DNA of 64,000 nt from Neobacillus terrae (GCF_011393025.1 NZ_JAAOEO010000008.1:176981-240980); one strand, 5' to 3'; shown: positions 45,355 through 54,960, numbered from the stretch's first letter. Notes: generated from the sequence alone by a model not told the origin. Translations and numbers: made by a program.

Positions 45355-46062
45355 CTAAACAGTCATTTTCCAATTTGATATCGCCAGCCATTTCTCCAGT
45401 TCCTTATAGTCCGGCATTATACTCCCAACAAGGCGCCAAAAGGATCTGTCATGATTGAGATGGACCATATGACACATTTCGTGGACGACTACGTAGTCGA
45501 TCACCTTCTGTGGTGCCATCGCCAGCCTCCAATTAAATGTTAATTGGAGTTTTGAATCACAGGTTCCCCAAGTAGTTTTACTGTCAGAAATACGGATAGA
45601 ACGAGGTTTTGTTTTAAAGTGGCTTTGATGAAACTGGATACTTTTTTCCACAAGAGCCTTACACTGTTGATAATAAAAACGTTTTAGAGCTTGTTTTATT
45701 TTTTCATCATCAAGCTGCTTTAGATTAATGGTTAACTGCTCTCCGTCAAAAACTACATAATCTTGTTCAATACTCGTTTCTTGAAAGATCCGTATTGGAA
45801 AGATTTTCCCTAAATAGAGAAAGCTCTCGCCATGCTCATAGACCTTTTCCTGCGGCCCGTTCAATCTATCCTTCATCTCTTTTAATTTCTGCTGAATCTG
45901 TTCCCATTTGTCCTCTATTAATTGAATCACTTTGTCTTCAGTTGTCCCTTTTGGGGCCTGTACTTCAACATTTCCATATGAATCAATCGTAATCCCGAAG
46001 GATGTTCGATTTTTGTACTTGATCTCAAAACGTATTGTCTCACCTAAGTAGGTATGTATCAT
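45355..46062 (-). CDS. YgjP-like zinc metallopeptidase (DUF45, M48-related)
   Basis: A 235-residue soluble protein. The metal site HEMCHMVHLNHDRSFW near residues 190-205 carries HExxH plus a third histidine. The preceding TTWGTCDSKLQLTFNWRLAMAP is the DUF45 signature. Probably an intracellular peptidase. It lies 27 bases after the DUF1456 gene and is likely cotranscribed. Confidence 0.85.
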   Translation of the reverse strand: MIHTYLGETIRFEIKYKNRTSFGITIDSYGNVEVQAPKGTTEDKVIQLIEDKWEQIQQKLKEMKDRLNGPQEKVYEHGESFLYLGKIFPIRIFQETSIEQDYVVFDGEQLTINLKQLDDEKIKQALKRFYYQQCKALVEKSIQFHQSHFKTKPRSIRISDSKTTWGTCDSKLQLTFNWRLAMAPQKVIDYVVVHEMCHMVHLNHDRSFWRLVGSIMPDYKELEKWLAISNWKMTV

Positions 46063-46089
46063 ATCTTCACCTATGGATCCTTTATACTG

Positions 46090-46584
46090 TTATCCCCTGT
46101 ATTTGATAGCCAGTCCTTTTAAGAAGTTCCTCGCGAATTTATCTCCGCACTCCTTATAATTCTTGTGCCCTTCTTTTCTCAATAAAGCACCGAGCTCTCC
46201 TTTTGTTACTGTGATTCCTGCCTTTTCGAATATATCCAGCATATCCTCAGTAGTTAGTGATAGTGCTATTTTCACTTTCTTTAACAGGAGATTATTCACG
46301 TTTGCACTTTTCTTTAAAGCAGGTTCTGGTGCATCCGATTGTCCTGGTTTTGGCTCTTGTTTTCCTCTTTTAAAAATAATCAAGCCGTTTAAAAAAGAAT
46401 CGAACATACTGTTATTACACTTTATTTGAAAGTCATTTTCTTCCTCATCATCTGATCTTGTGAGGATCTTTATCACTTCCGGCACCGTTACATCCATGCC
46501 GCCAAGCTTAAATATCTCTGCCATTTCTTTATTTTTTATTTCTATAGCGTATCTCAATCGAATTAAAATATCGTTATTATCCAT
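46090..46584 (-). CDS. DUF1456 protein (YehS-like)
   Basis: A 164-residue protein of two repeated DUF1456 modules: NNDILIRLRYAIEIKNKEMA and, after a proline-rich linker, NNLLLKKVKIALSLTTEDML. Each ends in a conserved phenylalanine-leucine motif (FDSFLNGLIIFKRG, ARNFLKGLAIKYRG). Function is unknown. The ATG at 46584 is seven bases after GGAGG; the TTG before it is less likely. Confidence 0.85.
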   Translation of the reverse strand: MDNNDILIRLRYAIEIKNKEMAEIFKLGGMDVTVPEVIKILTRSDDEEENDFQIKCNNSMFDSFLNGLIIFKRGKQEPKPGQSDAPEPALKKSANVNNLLLKKVKIALSLTTEDMLDIFEKAGITVTKGELGALLRKEGHKNYKECGDKFARNFLKGLAIKYRG

Positions 46585-46610
46585 CAATGGACCTCCTATT
46601 ATTAAAACTA

Positions 46611-46672
46611 GCGCCTGTTACCACCCGATTTATCAATAATAATTAATAAGAATCAGGAGCAACAGGCACTTA
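46611..46672. repeat. Hairpin repeat of the GCCTGT(T/C)AC family
   Basis: GCGCCTGTTACC at the left and CAACAGGCACTT at the right pair over 60 bases. A related hairpin lies at 54792-54864. Confidence 0.5.
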
Positions 46673-46831
46673 TCATATCCATCTTAGTGAAATGTTCGGA
46701 ACTTTACAACTGCCTCGGCATGGCTAGGGCCAGACAAACAGATAATTTTATCGCGTTTTACCAAAAATATGATAATTTAACTGGATTATTAAAAGAAATA
46801 GAATTTAAAGCGGAACAGTTAGTTATCTTGG

Positions 46832-47068
46832 TTAATAAAAATATGGGGGAGCACCTTGATAGCCGATGCCTGAATACCCGAAACCTGGATATCCGAATCC
46901 TCCGTAGCCAAAGCCATAGCCAGGGTAACCAAAGCCACCCCAAGGACGGCTTCCTAAAGCTCCTCCTATACCTCCACCGATCAAGCCTCCCAATAATGCC
47001 CCTGCAAACGATCCAAAAAAGCCAAACCTTTGATCATTTGCATAATATGGGTTCCGATAAGGATACAT
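46832..47068 (-). CDS. Glycine/tyrosine-rich small protein
   Basis: A 78-residue low-complexity protein. A glycine-zipper segment (GALLGGLIGGGIGGALG) is followed by repeated GYPGYGFGYGGFGYPGFGY. Such proteins occur among spore-coat and cell-surface components, but no family is assigned. The ATG follows GAAGGAGGTAGGCTGT, one of the strongest sites in the window. Confidence 0.7.
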   Translation of the reverse strand: MYPYRNPYYANDQRFGFFGSFAGALLGGLIGGGIGGALGSRPWGGFGYPGYGFGYGGFGYPGFGYSGIGYQGAPPYFY

Positions 47069-47200
47069 ACAGCCTACCTCCTTCTATTCATTACTTTCTC
47101 TGCTTTATCTCATATGCGAAAGCAACGGTTTTGGAGTGGGCTTTAGGCGTGATATTCAATTTATTAGAACCACTTCTTTCATTCCTCTATTTAGCCCTTT

Positions 47201-47253
47201 AGAAAAACTTGGCATTCGCCAAGTCCTTTTTGGCGGATGCCCTAGTTTTTCTT
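47201..47253. terminator. Hairpin upstream of the glycine-rich gene
   Basis: AAAACTTGGCATTCGCC pairs with GGCGGATGCCCTAGTTTT; T-runs on both sides. Confidence 0.6.
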
Positions 47254-47255
47254 AT

Positions 47256-47297
47256 GCGTTCAGAATTTATGGATATAAATTCTGATTAGCTAAAAAA
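47256..47297. repeat. Palindromic 40-bp repeat, copy 2
   Basis: CGTTCAGAATTTAT then GATATAAATTCTGATTAGC, matching 10664-10705 at about 32 of 38 positions. Confidence 0.5.
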
Positions 47298-47417
47298 GAC
47301 TGCCTTCTTCTTATTAGAAGGCAGTCTAAAATTACTCAGAAGTATATGTGATAAAAATTCTGCAAATGGAAATAATGAGGGAACTTCCTTGTTTAGGTGC
47401 CATGAGATTTCATTATA
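47292..47417 (-). ncRNA. Candidate small RNA or orphan leader
   Basis: On the minus strand a TATAAT element (47412-47417) is followed by about 85 bases without an open frame and a perfect ten-pair terminator stem (GACTGCCTTC with GAAGGCAGTC, 47298-47326) ending TTTTTT. A second hairpin and the glycine-rich gene follow. Its layout resembles the riboswitch leader at 10.7 kb, including the repeat after the terminator, but no known aptamer is recognised. Confidence 0.35.
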
Positions 47418-47501
47418 CCGCCATCCATACTAGATTTTCTGTACAGTTTTTCGAGTATAACTGAAATGAAATAAATTATGTTCTTATCATCTTATTAAGA
47501 A

Positions 47502-47645
47502 AAGCGCAAGCGCCCGTTCAGCGACGTATGGACTGGGGCCCGCTTCGACTGAGATAAAGGATACACGAAATGCAAAGCATTTCGATGTTGACTTATCGTA
47601 GGGAGAAGAGGGATGGACACTAGGCGCTGGGCGCTGGAGCTAGAC
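47502..47645. repeat. Structured dispersed repeat (GCGCC...GGCGC family), copy 2
   Basis: AGCGCC (47509) pairs with GGCGCT (47630), extended by CAGCG with CGCTG; a central hairpin is CGAAATGC, AAA, GCATTTCG. The bases differ from copy 1 at 21490 but the helices are kept. Confidence 0.65.
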
Positions 47646-47682
47646 AGTTACAAGGGACAAAAATTTTATACTTTCCTACCTT

Positions 47683-47790
47683 TTTAAAAGGCAACTCCCC
47701 AATAGGGGCAGCTGCCTTCTTTAAGTATTATTTTCGCAACAGCTTTTAGCGTGAGCAGAGTTTGTGACAACACATCGGGTGCTTTCAAGT
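47683..47790 (-). repeat. 3'-end repeat R3 with terminator, copy F (after the sigma fusion)
   Basis: A 75-base element (AAGTATTATTTTCGCAACAG on the plus strand, later GTGACAACACATCGGGTGCT) followed on the minus strand by the stem AAGGCAGCTGCCCC with GGGGAGTTGCCTT. Related copies lie at 52430, 53778, 54105, 54885 and 58285. Confidence 0.55.
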
Positions 47791-47836
47791 TTTAAGCATT
47801 AAATAATATCCAGGAATTGCATGTAAGCGAGAATGG

Positions 47837-49879
47837 TTATTCCAACGATATCTTCACAATATCATCCAGATATTTTGTTGTATTATAACCATGTATTTCA
47901 AGCATTTTTGGTGTCACATTCTCTTCAGCGCTGTTACTGTTTAACTCTATCTTTTGAACTGTATCGAAGTAACGGGGATGGTCCTTTTGTTCATAGCCAA
48001 TGATTTCATTCGGATTGTATTCTTTTCCGTTTTTATCTACCAGTACTCCATCATTAACTATCTCCATTGTATCTTCTCCCATAATATCGAATTGAAGCGA
48101 CTCATATGCCCTGTTCTTGATTTCATGATTGCTTATCACAATTCTGGTAGGTTGTCCGGTTTCATACTTGTCTATAGAGATTGTACTGCCTGCATATTCA
48201 AAGGTTTGAGGATATTTATGGGAAGCATCGAGTTCGATGGTTTTCCTGTCCTCAACCGTTAAAATGGCTGATTCTAATTGAACAATGACCTCTTTTGGTT
48301 TTTTTCCAAAAAGCGGGTCATATTGGGCTTGAAAAGTAGTTGAATCCATATTTCCGCTTGAAAAAATGCTGCCATACGTATCAGCTTTTACTTTTTTATT
48401 GTTCACTTCAAGATGATCTATATTAAGAGCTTCAATTCGCTTCTTCGGCTGATCATTAGTAATATTGAATTGCAGGATCGTTGCTGTCGGAGCGATGGTT
48501 AATTTATCAAATCGAACCGGAATTCCCTCCACTTTTATTTCTTTATCCAATGCGTATTCGGCAGAGGGCTGCTTGGTTACAGGAAAGTTGAATTTCCACT
48601 CCCCCGCTTTTTCCATGTTCATAGAAGGGTTAATAGTATTCAGTAAAGAGGAATCCCGCATTAATTTCTGAAGCTTTGAGATTTTAAGTTTGATTGTTCC
48701 TTTATTCTCCCGTAGTGGCAATAGACTAATTTTTCCCCGATATATGTTCTTTTTTTGGTTATTTGCATCCGATTCCAGATCAGGAGGATAGTTCCTTTGA
48801 TAAGAGTCATTACTCAAAAATTCAAGTCTGTTCTCCACAGATACTCCATCATTAACATCTATCATATATTGACTATCTTCAGCCGTATCTTCTATTTCAT
48901 AAAAAACAAGCGTCTGAACATCATCTGCAATCGCGCTCTTGATTGTAATTTTCACGCCATCGCTTTCTGCTTCAAGGTTCAGCACTTCCCCCATGCCCTG
49001 ACGCAGAAAGCCACGCAATTGCTGATCTTCTTCTGTATATGAATAGTAGAAATTAGTAAAATAACCCGTCAAAACTTCTATACTTATTAATAATGCGAAA
49101 ATACTTGCAAAAGCAATTCCAATTCTTATTTGCTTCTTGTTCTTCAGCTGCCTATGCTTTTCCCTTTCTGCCAGCCTTGCTTTAATCTTCTGCATGAAAT
49201 CGGATGGCAAATAGATATCTCCAATCCTTTCCGTAAAATTCACCATGGTTAACAGGACTTCCTGAAAGGCACCCAAATCCTCCTGACAATTTTGACAATG
49301 ATAAATATGTATCTCGAAATCTACCTTTTCCGGCCGGTCCAGGTTTCTTTCCAAGTAATCCATGTAATCCTTATGATACTCTTTACAGCCATTTAAGCTT
49401 TGCCCATATCCCAGTCCTTTTTTAAGTGACTGGATTCCGGAGAACAAATGCTCCTTTAGTTTTTCCTCGGAAACATTAACAAGATGTGCTGCTTCCTCTC
49501 GAGGAATTCCTTTTATATATGTAAGGGCCATCGCTCCTTTCTCTTCCTCATTCAACCTATCAATCGCCTTAAATAAATCCTGGCGTGGTTCATCTGGTGC
49601 TTGTAAGCTTCCATCCTTAGAAAGCTCCTGGCAGGTTTGTACAAAAATGGATGTAACCCGCGTTTCGAACGATGTTTCTCGATTATATCGTGGAAACTCC
49701 TTGTGTACTTTTATGATGGAACGGTAAAAAAGCTCTTCCATTTGCTGCTGGCTCCGAAGGTAGACCCAACCTAGAATATAAAAGGATTGTTTATGCTGAT
49801 CGAACCAATCAATGATAGATTCCATGGCTTTTTCTCTTATCGGAGCGATCGAAATGGGCTCTATTTTTGCTGGGATCAT
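47837..49879 (-). CDS. Sigma factor - zinc-finger anti-sigma - DUF4179 fusion
   Basis: A 680-residue fusion. Residues 20-90 resemble ECF sigma region 2 and 100-156 region 4 (LNEEEKGAMALTYIKGIPRE, VSEEKLKEHLFSGIQSLKKG). A zinc-finger anti-sigma motif follows (C165, H191, C195, C198 in HIYHCQNC), then a membrane helix at 251-273 and an extracytoplasmic DUF4179-type region. Normally these are two proteins, as at 58346-60287. The ATG follows GGGGGGACCTTT. Region 2 is divergent, so promoter recognition is uncertain. Confidence 0.8.
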   Translation of the reverse strand: MIPAKIEPISIAPIREKAMESIIDWFDQHKQSFYILGWVYLRSQQQMEELFYRSIIKVHKEFPRYNRETSFETRVTSIFVQTCQELSKDGSLQAPDEPRQDLFKAIDRLNEEEKGAMALTYIKGIPREEAAHLVNVSEEKLKEHLFSGIQSLKKGLGYGQSLNGCKEYHKDYMDYLERNLDRPEKVDFEIHIYHCQNCQEDLGAFQEVLLTMVNFTERIGDIYLPSDFMQKIKARLAEREKHRQLKNKKQIRIGIAFASIFALLISIEVLTGYFTNFYYSYTEEDQQLRGFLRQGMGEVLNLEAESDGVKITIKSAIADDVQTLVFYEIEDTAEDSQYMIDVNDGVSVENRLEFLSNDSYQRNYPPDLESDANNQKKNIYRGKISLLPLRENKGTIKLKISKLQKLMRDSSLLNTINPSMNMEKAGEWKFNFPVTKQPSAEYALDKEIKVEGIPVRFDKLTIAPTATILQFNITNDQPKKRIEALNIDHLEVNNKKVKADTYGSIFSSGNMDSTTFQAQYDPLFGKKPKEVIVQLESAILTVEDRKTIELDASHKYPQTFEYAGSTISIDKYETGQPTRIVISNHEIKNRAYESLQFDIMGEDTMEIVNDGVLVDKNGKEYNPNEIIGYEQKDHPRYFDTVQKIELNSNSAEENVTPKMLEIHGYNTTKYLDDIVKISLE

Positions 49880-50204
49880 AAAGGTCCCCCCTTAAACATT
49901 TCTCTTTATACCTAATCATATAAACTAATCCAATTATTGACAATACATATAAATACGGCCTTTCTGGATTTTATGAACCGTTTCCCTAAATTGAAAAGAA
50001 TCAGGCAATCCCTTATCACGAGCCTGCTTCTTTTAAAATTAACTTTGATGCAGCTTGGCTTAAGTAGTGATGGCAGTTTGCTATAAATGTAGTACTTTAC
50101 TATTGTAATTGCCCTTCCCAAATATATAGAACTAGTAGTCTAAATAAAAGAGGAATTCACTGACCATATCACGAAACTAATCCTATTAACCAAAGGAGGA
50201 TCTT

Positions 50205-52255
50205 ATGAAACCACCTAAAGCAAAACGTATACCCCATCCTCATGAATTGCATGGCGATGTACGTGAAGACGACTTTTATTGGCTGAAGGATCGCACCAAT
50301 GCGGAGGTCATCCATTATTTAGAGGAAGAGAATCGTTATTACGATGAAATCATGCACCCACTTAAGGAACAAACCGAACAAATTTATCAAAGCATGGTGG
50401 ACCGTGTTCCCGATTCAGAAGTGAAAGTGCCGGTGCAGCATGGACAATTCTTCTACTATTCCCTTTTGGACAAAAACAAGCAATATCCAATCTATGCACG
50501 TAAGCAGGCCACAAACCGCGAGCTTCTGACAAAAGCGACAGAGGAAGTAGTGCTCGATCTGAATGAACTGGCCGCAAAAGGTGAGTATTTAAGCGTAACG
50601 ATGCAGCGTATAAATACCGAGCATACCCGCCTTGCTTATTTGGAAAATCGAGATGGCACTGACCGATATACCATCTATATAAAGGATTTGGGGACAGGAG
50701 AGCTACTGCCCGACCGGATTCCGGATGTCTTTTTATACGGCAGCATGGAATGGAGCCGGTGCGGAGAATATATTTTTTACATAACGGTTGATGAGGGTCA
50801 ACGTCCCTACCGCCTGTGGCGGCATCGTTTGGGAAGTGACGTAGAAAGTGATGAACTGATCTTTGAAGAAAAAGACATGACATTTACATTACTCGTGACT
50901 AAGTCGCAAAGCGGAAAATTTATTTTTGTGCATTCACGATCGAAAACGACGAGCGAGACTCGCCTGTTAGATGCGGATTCCCCGTTAACCCCTTTGCAGC
51001 TATTAGATGGAAGGCGTGAAGGAATAGAATATGATGTTGAGCATTGGGGAGATGACCTGCTTATACTGACAAACGAAGGGAGCTAAACTTTGAGTTATTC
51101 CGGTGTCCTCTCAATGACCTTCACTCACGGGTAAAAGTCGTTGAATACAGGGAGGATCGCTATCTTCAAGCCATGTACCCGTTCCGGGACACGCTGCTTG
51201 TCTTTGGCCGGGAGAACGGGCTGACGCAAATCTGGGTACTGAAAGGCAGTGAGTTGGAACAAATTGAATGGGATGAGCCCCTCTATACAGTTTCGATTTT
51301 ATCCGGTCAAAGTTATGAAACAGCGGAAGTTTTAATCCAGTATGAGTCCTTGCTCACGCCAAAAACGACTTACGGGCTAAATTTGTTAACCGGAGAGAAG
51401 CATCATTTGCAAACTGCTCATGTCAGCGGTGAATATGATCCTTCCCACTTCCGCCAAGAGCAATTGTGGGCAGAAGCCGAGGATGGAGTCAAAGTGCCAA
51501 TGACCGTCGTCTATCGGGAAGGAGCGCTTAGGTCTGGGCCTGCGCCCTTGATTTTGCATGGGTATGGATCTTATGGAGCAAACAGCGATCCGCATTTTGA
51601 TCCGTATCGTCTGCCGTTGCTGGAGAAAGGAATTATATTTGTCACGGCGCAAGTGCGTGGCGGTTCCGAAATGGGACGGATTTGGTATAAAGACGGAAAA
51701 ATGCGGAATAAACGAAACACGTTTACAGATTTTCTAGCTACAGCGAAATATCTTATTGAGCAGGAATACACAACTCCAAGTAAAATGGCGGCCCGCGGGG
51801 GCAGTGCGGGAGGTTTGCTCGTAGGCGCAGTGGCCAATATGGCCGGTGAGCTATTTCAGGTCATCGTTCCGGCAGTACCGTTCGTCGATGTAGTCACGAC
51901 GATGCTCGATGCCACGATTCCCCTTACCACCCTCGAATGGGACGAATGGGGCAATCCTCAAAATCAAGAGGACTATTTCTATATGAAGTCATATAGCCCA
52001 TACGACAATGTAGAAGCGAAGGACTATCCGCATATATATGTCACAACCGGCCTGAACGATCCGCGAGTTGCTTATTGGGAACCGGCCAAGTGGGTTGCAC
52101 GCCTAAGAACCTTAAAAACTGATGACAACGTCCTTGTGCTCAAAACGAACATGGGTGCCGGCCACTTCGGCGCATCGGGCCGTTTCAACCACTTAAAGGA
52201 AGCCGCCGCCAGCTATGCATTCATACTCGATAAACTCGGCATCACTGCTGAATAA
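50205..52255 (+). pseudogene. Oligopeptidase B-like S9 peptidase, frameshifted
   Basis: A prolyl-oligopeptidase-family serine peptidase broken once. The first frame (50205-51086) encodes the start and most of the propeller domain (ELHGDVREDDFYWLKDRTN). A net one-base loss near 51078-51090 ends it. The second frame resumes as FELFRCPLNDLHSRVKVVEY and runs to 52255 with the hydrolase domain intact: nucleophile in RGGSAGG, Asp in GLNDPRV, His in GAGHFGASG. Intact length would be about 683 residues. Base composition is clearly richer in GC than its neighbours, suggesting transfer. Confidence 0.85.
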
Positions 52256-52261
52256 AAAAAA

Positions 52262-52292
52262 TTACAACCCCCGGCAATCGGGGGTTTTTTGA
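52262..52292 (+). terminator. Terminator of the oligopeptidase gene
   Basis: AACCCCCG pairs with CGGGGGTT, followed by TTTT, directly after the stop. Confidence 0.85.
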
Positions 52293-52429
52293 TTGTCGAG
52301 AAACCCACTGCCGTCCTAATATTAAGGTGTGCAAAAATTGGGTTTTAAAGGAACAGCCCCGATTTCAGAAAAGTTTTTTTCATAAAATCAGGGCTGAAAT
52401 CGGAAATGTTTTTTTCGGGTTACATTTTT

Positions 52430-52500
52430 AAAATAAGTTGCGATACACAATCTATATGGTGGACTGCAATTGACAACACAAGGGATGCTGGTGAATCCGC
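52430..52500 (-). repeat. 3'-end repeat R3, copy E (after dus)
   Basis: Contains GGTGGACTGCAATTGACAAC and ACAAGGGATGCTGGTGA; downstream of the dus gene on the minus strand. Confidence 0.5.
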
Positions 52501-52573
52501 ACAAAAAAACCAACGAAGTGGGGACACACCAGTTTAATGTCTTACTTCATTTTAATCTTGAATTGTGACACTT

Positions 52574-53563
52574 CTACTGCTCACCCATTCCATCAAGACT
52601 CTTTGAGCCAAAACTATCGAGCAGTGCTCGCACTTCATCTGTTGACGATGTGCTCATTAATTGATTTCTTAATTCACTTGCTCCTCGGAACCCTTTGACA
52701 TATATCTTAAAAAAGCGATGAAGCGCCTTGAACGGTCGCAGCTCCAAATTTGAATATTTATCATGCAGATCCATATGCAATCTTAAGAGACCGAGCAATT
52801 CCTCACTGCTATGATCTTTCGGCTCTTTTTCAAAGGCAAATGGATTTTTAAAAATCCCCCGCCCAATCATAACCCCATCAACACCATATTGATCAGCGAG
52901 CTTCAAGCCAGTTTGACGGTCAAGAATATCCCCATTGATGGTCAACAGTGTATCCGGTGCCACCTGGTCACGAAGTTTCATAATCTCCGGGATTAGTTCC
53001 CAATGAGCATCTACTTTGCTCATTTCCTCTCTTGTACGCAGATGAATTGAAAGATTAGCAATGTCTTGTTTCAATATGTGTGTCAGCCATCCGCGCCATT
53101 CGTCTATCTCTGTAAAACCAAGCCTTGTCTTTACACTTACGGGCAATCCTCCTGCTTTTGCTGCTTGTATTAAATCTGCTGCAACTTCTGGACGACGGAT
53201 AAGGCCGCTTCCCTTCCCATGCTGCGCGACATTAGGTACAGGACAGCCCATATTGATATCAAGACCCCGATAGCCTAGCTCAGCCATGCCAATACTCATT
53301 TGCCGAAAGTTTTCGGGCTTATCTCCCCATATATGTGCTACAATAGGCTGTTCATCTTCTGTAAAAGTCAAACGCCCGCGCACACTGCGATTCCCCTCCG
53401 GGTGGCAGTAACTCTCACTGTTTGTAAACTCTGTAAAAAACACATCAGGTCTGGCTGCTTCACTTACTACATGGCGAAAAATAACATCCGTTACTTCTTC
53501 CATTGGTGCCAATATAAAAAAAGGTCGTGGTAAATCACGCCAAAAATTATCTTTCATTTTCAA
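52574..53563 (-). CDS. tRNA-dihydrouridine synthase
   Basis: A 329-residue FMN-dependent enzyme that reduces uridine in tRNA to dihydrouridine. The TIM-barrel markers are [10 protein letters not shown] at the start, [10 protein letters not shown] with the catalytic cysteine near residue 103, SVKTRLG and GDILDRQTG, and [11 protein letters not shown] for FMN binding. A C-terminal helical tRNA-binding domain follows. The TTG at 53563 is eight bases after AGAGGA; an ATG two codons on is possible. Confidence 0.88.
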   Translation of the reverse strand: MKMKDNFWRDLPRPFFILAPMEEVTDVIFRHVVSEAARPDVFFTEFTNSESYCHPEGNRSVRGRLTFTEDEQPIVAHIWGDKPENFRQMSIGMAELGYRGLDINMGCPVPNVAQHGKGSGLIRRPEVAADLIQAAKAGGLPVSVKTRLGFTEIDEWRGWLTHILKQDIANLSIHLRTREEMSKVDAHWELIPEIMKLRDQVAPDTLLTINGDILDRQTGLKLADQYGVDGVMIGRGIFKNPFAFEKEPKDHSSEELLGLLRLHMDLHDKYSNLELRPFKALHRFFKIYVKGFRGASELRNQLMSTSSTDEVRALLDSFGSKSLDGMGEQ

Positions 53564-53746
53564 AATTCAAATCCTCTCATTATGGGATACCAGTCCAACC
53601 CCTTATCCCAAAATTAAAAAGCAAGATGTCCGTGCTTCTTTTACACTTATACCATGTTTAAGCACTTTTTATCAAACGGATCGGTATGTTTCCATTAACT
53701 TCAAAAACTCTGTTCAACCAAATAAAATCCAAATTCCCAAATAATA

Positions 53747-53772
53747 AACAGAAACCTGGTTCGGTTTCTGCT
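53747..53772 (-). terminator. Terminator with R3 copy C
   Basis: CAGAAACCGAACC pairs with GGTTTCTG; TTTATTATTTGG follows on the minus strand. Confidence 0.6.
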
Positions 53773-53777
53773 TATTT

Positions 53778-53850
53778 TAATACTATTTCCGCGACTGCTT
53801 CGCAATGCATGGACTGTCATTGACAACACAAGGGATGTTGGTGGGTTTAC
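53778..53850 (-). repeat. 3'-end repeat R3, copy C
   Basis: TTTTAATACTATTTCCGCGA then CTGCTTCGCAATGCATGGAC and GACAACACAAGGGATGTTGG; very close to copies A and B. Confidence 0.6.
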
Positions 53851-54010
53851 TTTAGCCCCCTGAAATTTTAATAAAGAAAAGGAACAGTTCCTGAGGCTAT
53901 TATCACAAATTATTAGGATTTCTACCTTTAGCAATGAATCACTCTTTAACTGGTAAACTATCTTCTCCAACTCGTTTTCAATGCCACTTAAATTTGATCG
54001 GACAAAAAAG

Positions 54011-54036
54011 GATGGGACTCCTGCTCCCACCCTTCT
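54011..54036 (-). terminator. Terminator of the stress flavoprotein gene
   Basis: GGGTGGGAGC pairs with GTCCCATCC, then TTTTTTG on the minus strand. Confidence 0.65.
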
Positions 54037-54104
54037 TATTATTCCGTTTCTTCTTGCATCTCTTCTATGCTAATCATCAGAATTTATTTTGACGTTATGT
54101 TGAA

Positions 54105-54152
54105 GTCTATTTTCACTGCAATTGACAACACAAGGGAATGTTGGTGGGTTTA
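54105..54152 (-). repeat. 3'-end repeat R3, copy D (after the stress flavoprotein)
   Basis: CACTGCAATTGACAACACAA then GGGAATGTTGGTGGGTTTA; a partial copy. Confidence 0.5.
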
Positions 54153-54210
54153 TTAACTAAGACTCCTTAAAAAGGAGCAATTTAAATGGATGGTTAACAG
54201 AGCATTACTG

Positions 54211-54699
54211 TTATTCATCCAATTCAACCGTTTTATTAACATCTGCCGATTCGGAATCTTGCCCTGTCATGCGTTTGTACATAAAGGCGACTTTCTTTAC
54301 AAAATTACCGGTTTCCCAATATTCGGCTGCTTCTGCTTTTACCTTTATCAAAATAACATTAGGGTCATCATAGGAAGTTTGCGTAATTTTCTCATAAGCT
54401 TTGCTCCACAAATCCTTTTTTTTGTTTAAATCTTCTACAATTTCCGCTCTTCCACGGACGGAAACATATGATTTACCGGCATAAGCCACATTGACATCCT
54501 GATCATTTAAAATTTCCTCAAATTTATTAGTCTCTTTTTTTGTGAAAAACCATAAGTCACCATCAAACTCCACTTCTTGGGTTTTCATAGGACGGGAAAC
54601 TAGACCTTCTTCAGTTACCGTAGTCAACATGGCCGTGTCTACATCTTTGATTAACTCTCTTAATGTTTCCATTTCTTCTTGTTTCATCATGTTAGACAT
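54211..54699 (-). CDS. General stress protein 26-like flavin-binding protein
   Basis: A 162-residue split-barrel protein of the pyridoxamine 5'-phosphate oxidase fold (AMLTTVTEEGLVSRPM, DGDLWFFTKKETNKFEEIL, YVSVRGRAEIVED). The group includes YdaG and other general stress proteins that bind FMN or FAD. The ATG follows GAGGTGGTG. A GGGTAG sequence upstream hints at sigma-B control, but no matching -35 was found. Confidence 0.82.
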   Translation of the reverse strand: MSNMMKQEEMETLRELIKDVDTAMLTTVTEEGLVSRPMKTQEVEFDGDLWFFTKKETNKFEEILNDQDVNVAYAGKSYVSVRGRAEIVEDLNKKKDLWSKAYEKITQTSYDDPNVILIKVKAEAAEYWETGNFVKKVAFMYKRMTGQDSESADVNKTVELDE

Positions 54700-54791
54700 T
54701 CCACCACCTCATTAGAGTTTACAGAGGTATACTACCCTTTACACCAACTTTTATTCTGGTTGGCGGATCACTAAACTACGTTGCATCTAAA

Positions 54792-54864
54792 AGAAAGTGC
54801 CTGTCACTCCACGAATTCTGCCGAAAAAAACACAACAAAATGGGGTAGTAACAGGCACTTTTTT
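54792..54864. terminator. Long hairpin of the GCCTGT(T/C)AC family
   Basis: AAAGTGCCTGTCACT pairs with AGTAACAGGCACTTTTTT. It lies between the S51 peptidase and the stress flavoprotein genes and can terminate either strand. Confidence 0.7.
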
Positions 54865-54884
54865 ATGATTATTCTTTTGTCTAT

Positions 54885-54960
54885 TTTAATATCAACTGCG
54901 TTACACACTCAACATGTGTGGATTGTATGTGGCAACACATGAGGTGCTGGTGAGTTTTTA
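54885..54960 (-). repeat. 3'-end repeat R3, copy B (after the S51 peptidase)
   Basis: TTTTAATATCAACTGCGTTA, then CATGTGTGGATTGTATGTGG and CAACACATGAGGTGCTGGTG; the best preserved right half. Confidence 0.6.

Larger units (their letters stand above)
53564..54210. other. Gene-free region with two R3 repeats and two hairpin terminators
   Basis: It holds R3 copies C and D, the hairpins CAGAAACC/GGTTTCTG at 53747-53772 and GGATGGGAC/GCTCCCACCC at 54011-54036, and no supported gene. A 109-codon minus-strand frame spans these elements and is judged spurious. Confidence 0.6.

Noticed and set aside
46687..47202. 171-codon plus-strand frame
   Set aside because: It overlaps the glycine-rich gene, which has a far better start site on the other strand; its sequence there is the antisense of a repeat.
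50362..50883. 173-codon minus-strand frame inside the oligopeptidase gene
   Set aside because: Shadow of a GC-rich gene; no start signals.
53701..54030. 109-codon minus-strand frame
   Set aside because: It spans two repeats and a hairpin, has no ribosome binding site, and its peptide has no recognisable pattern.
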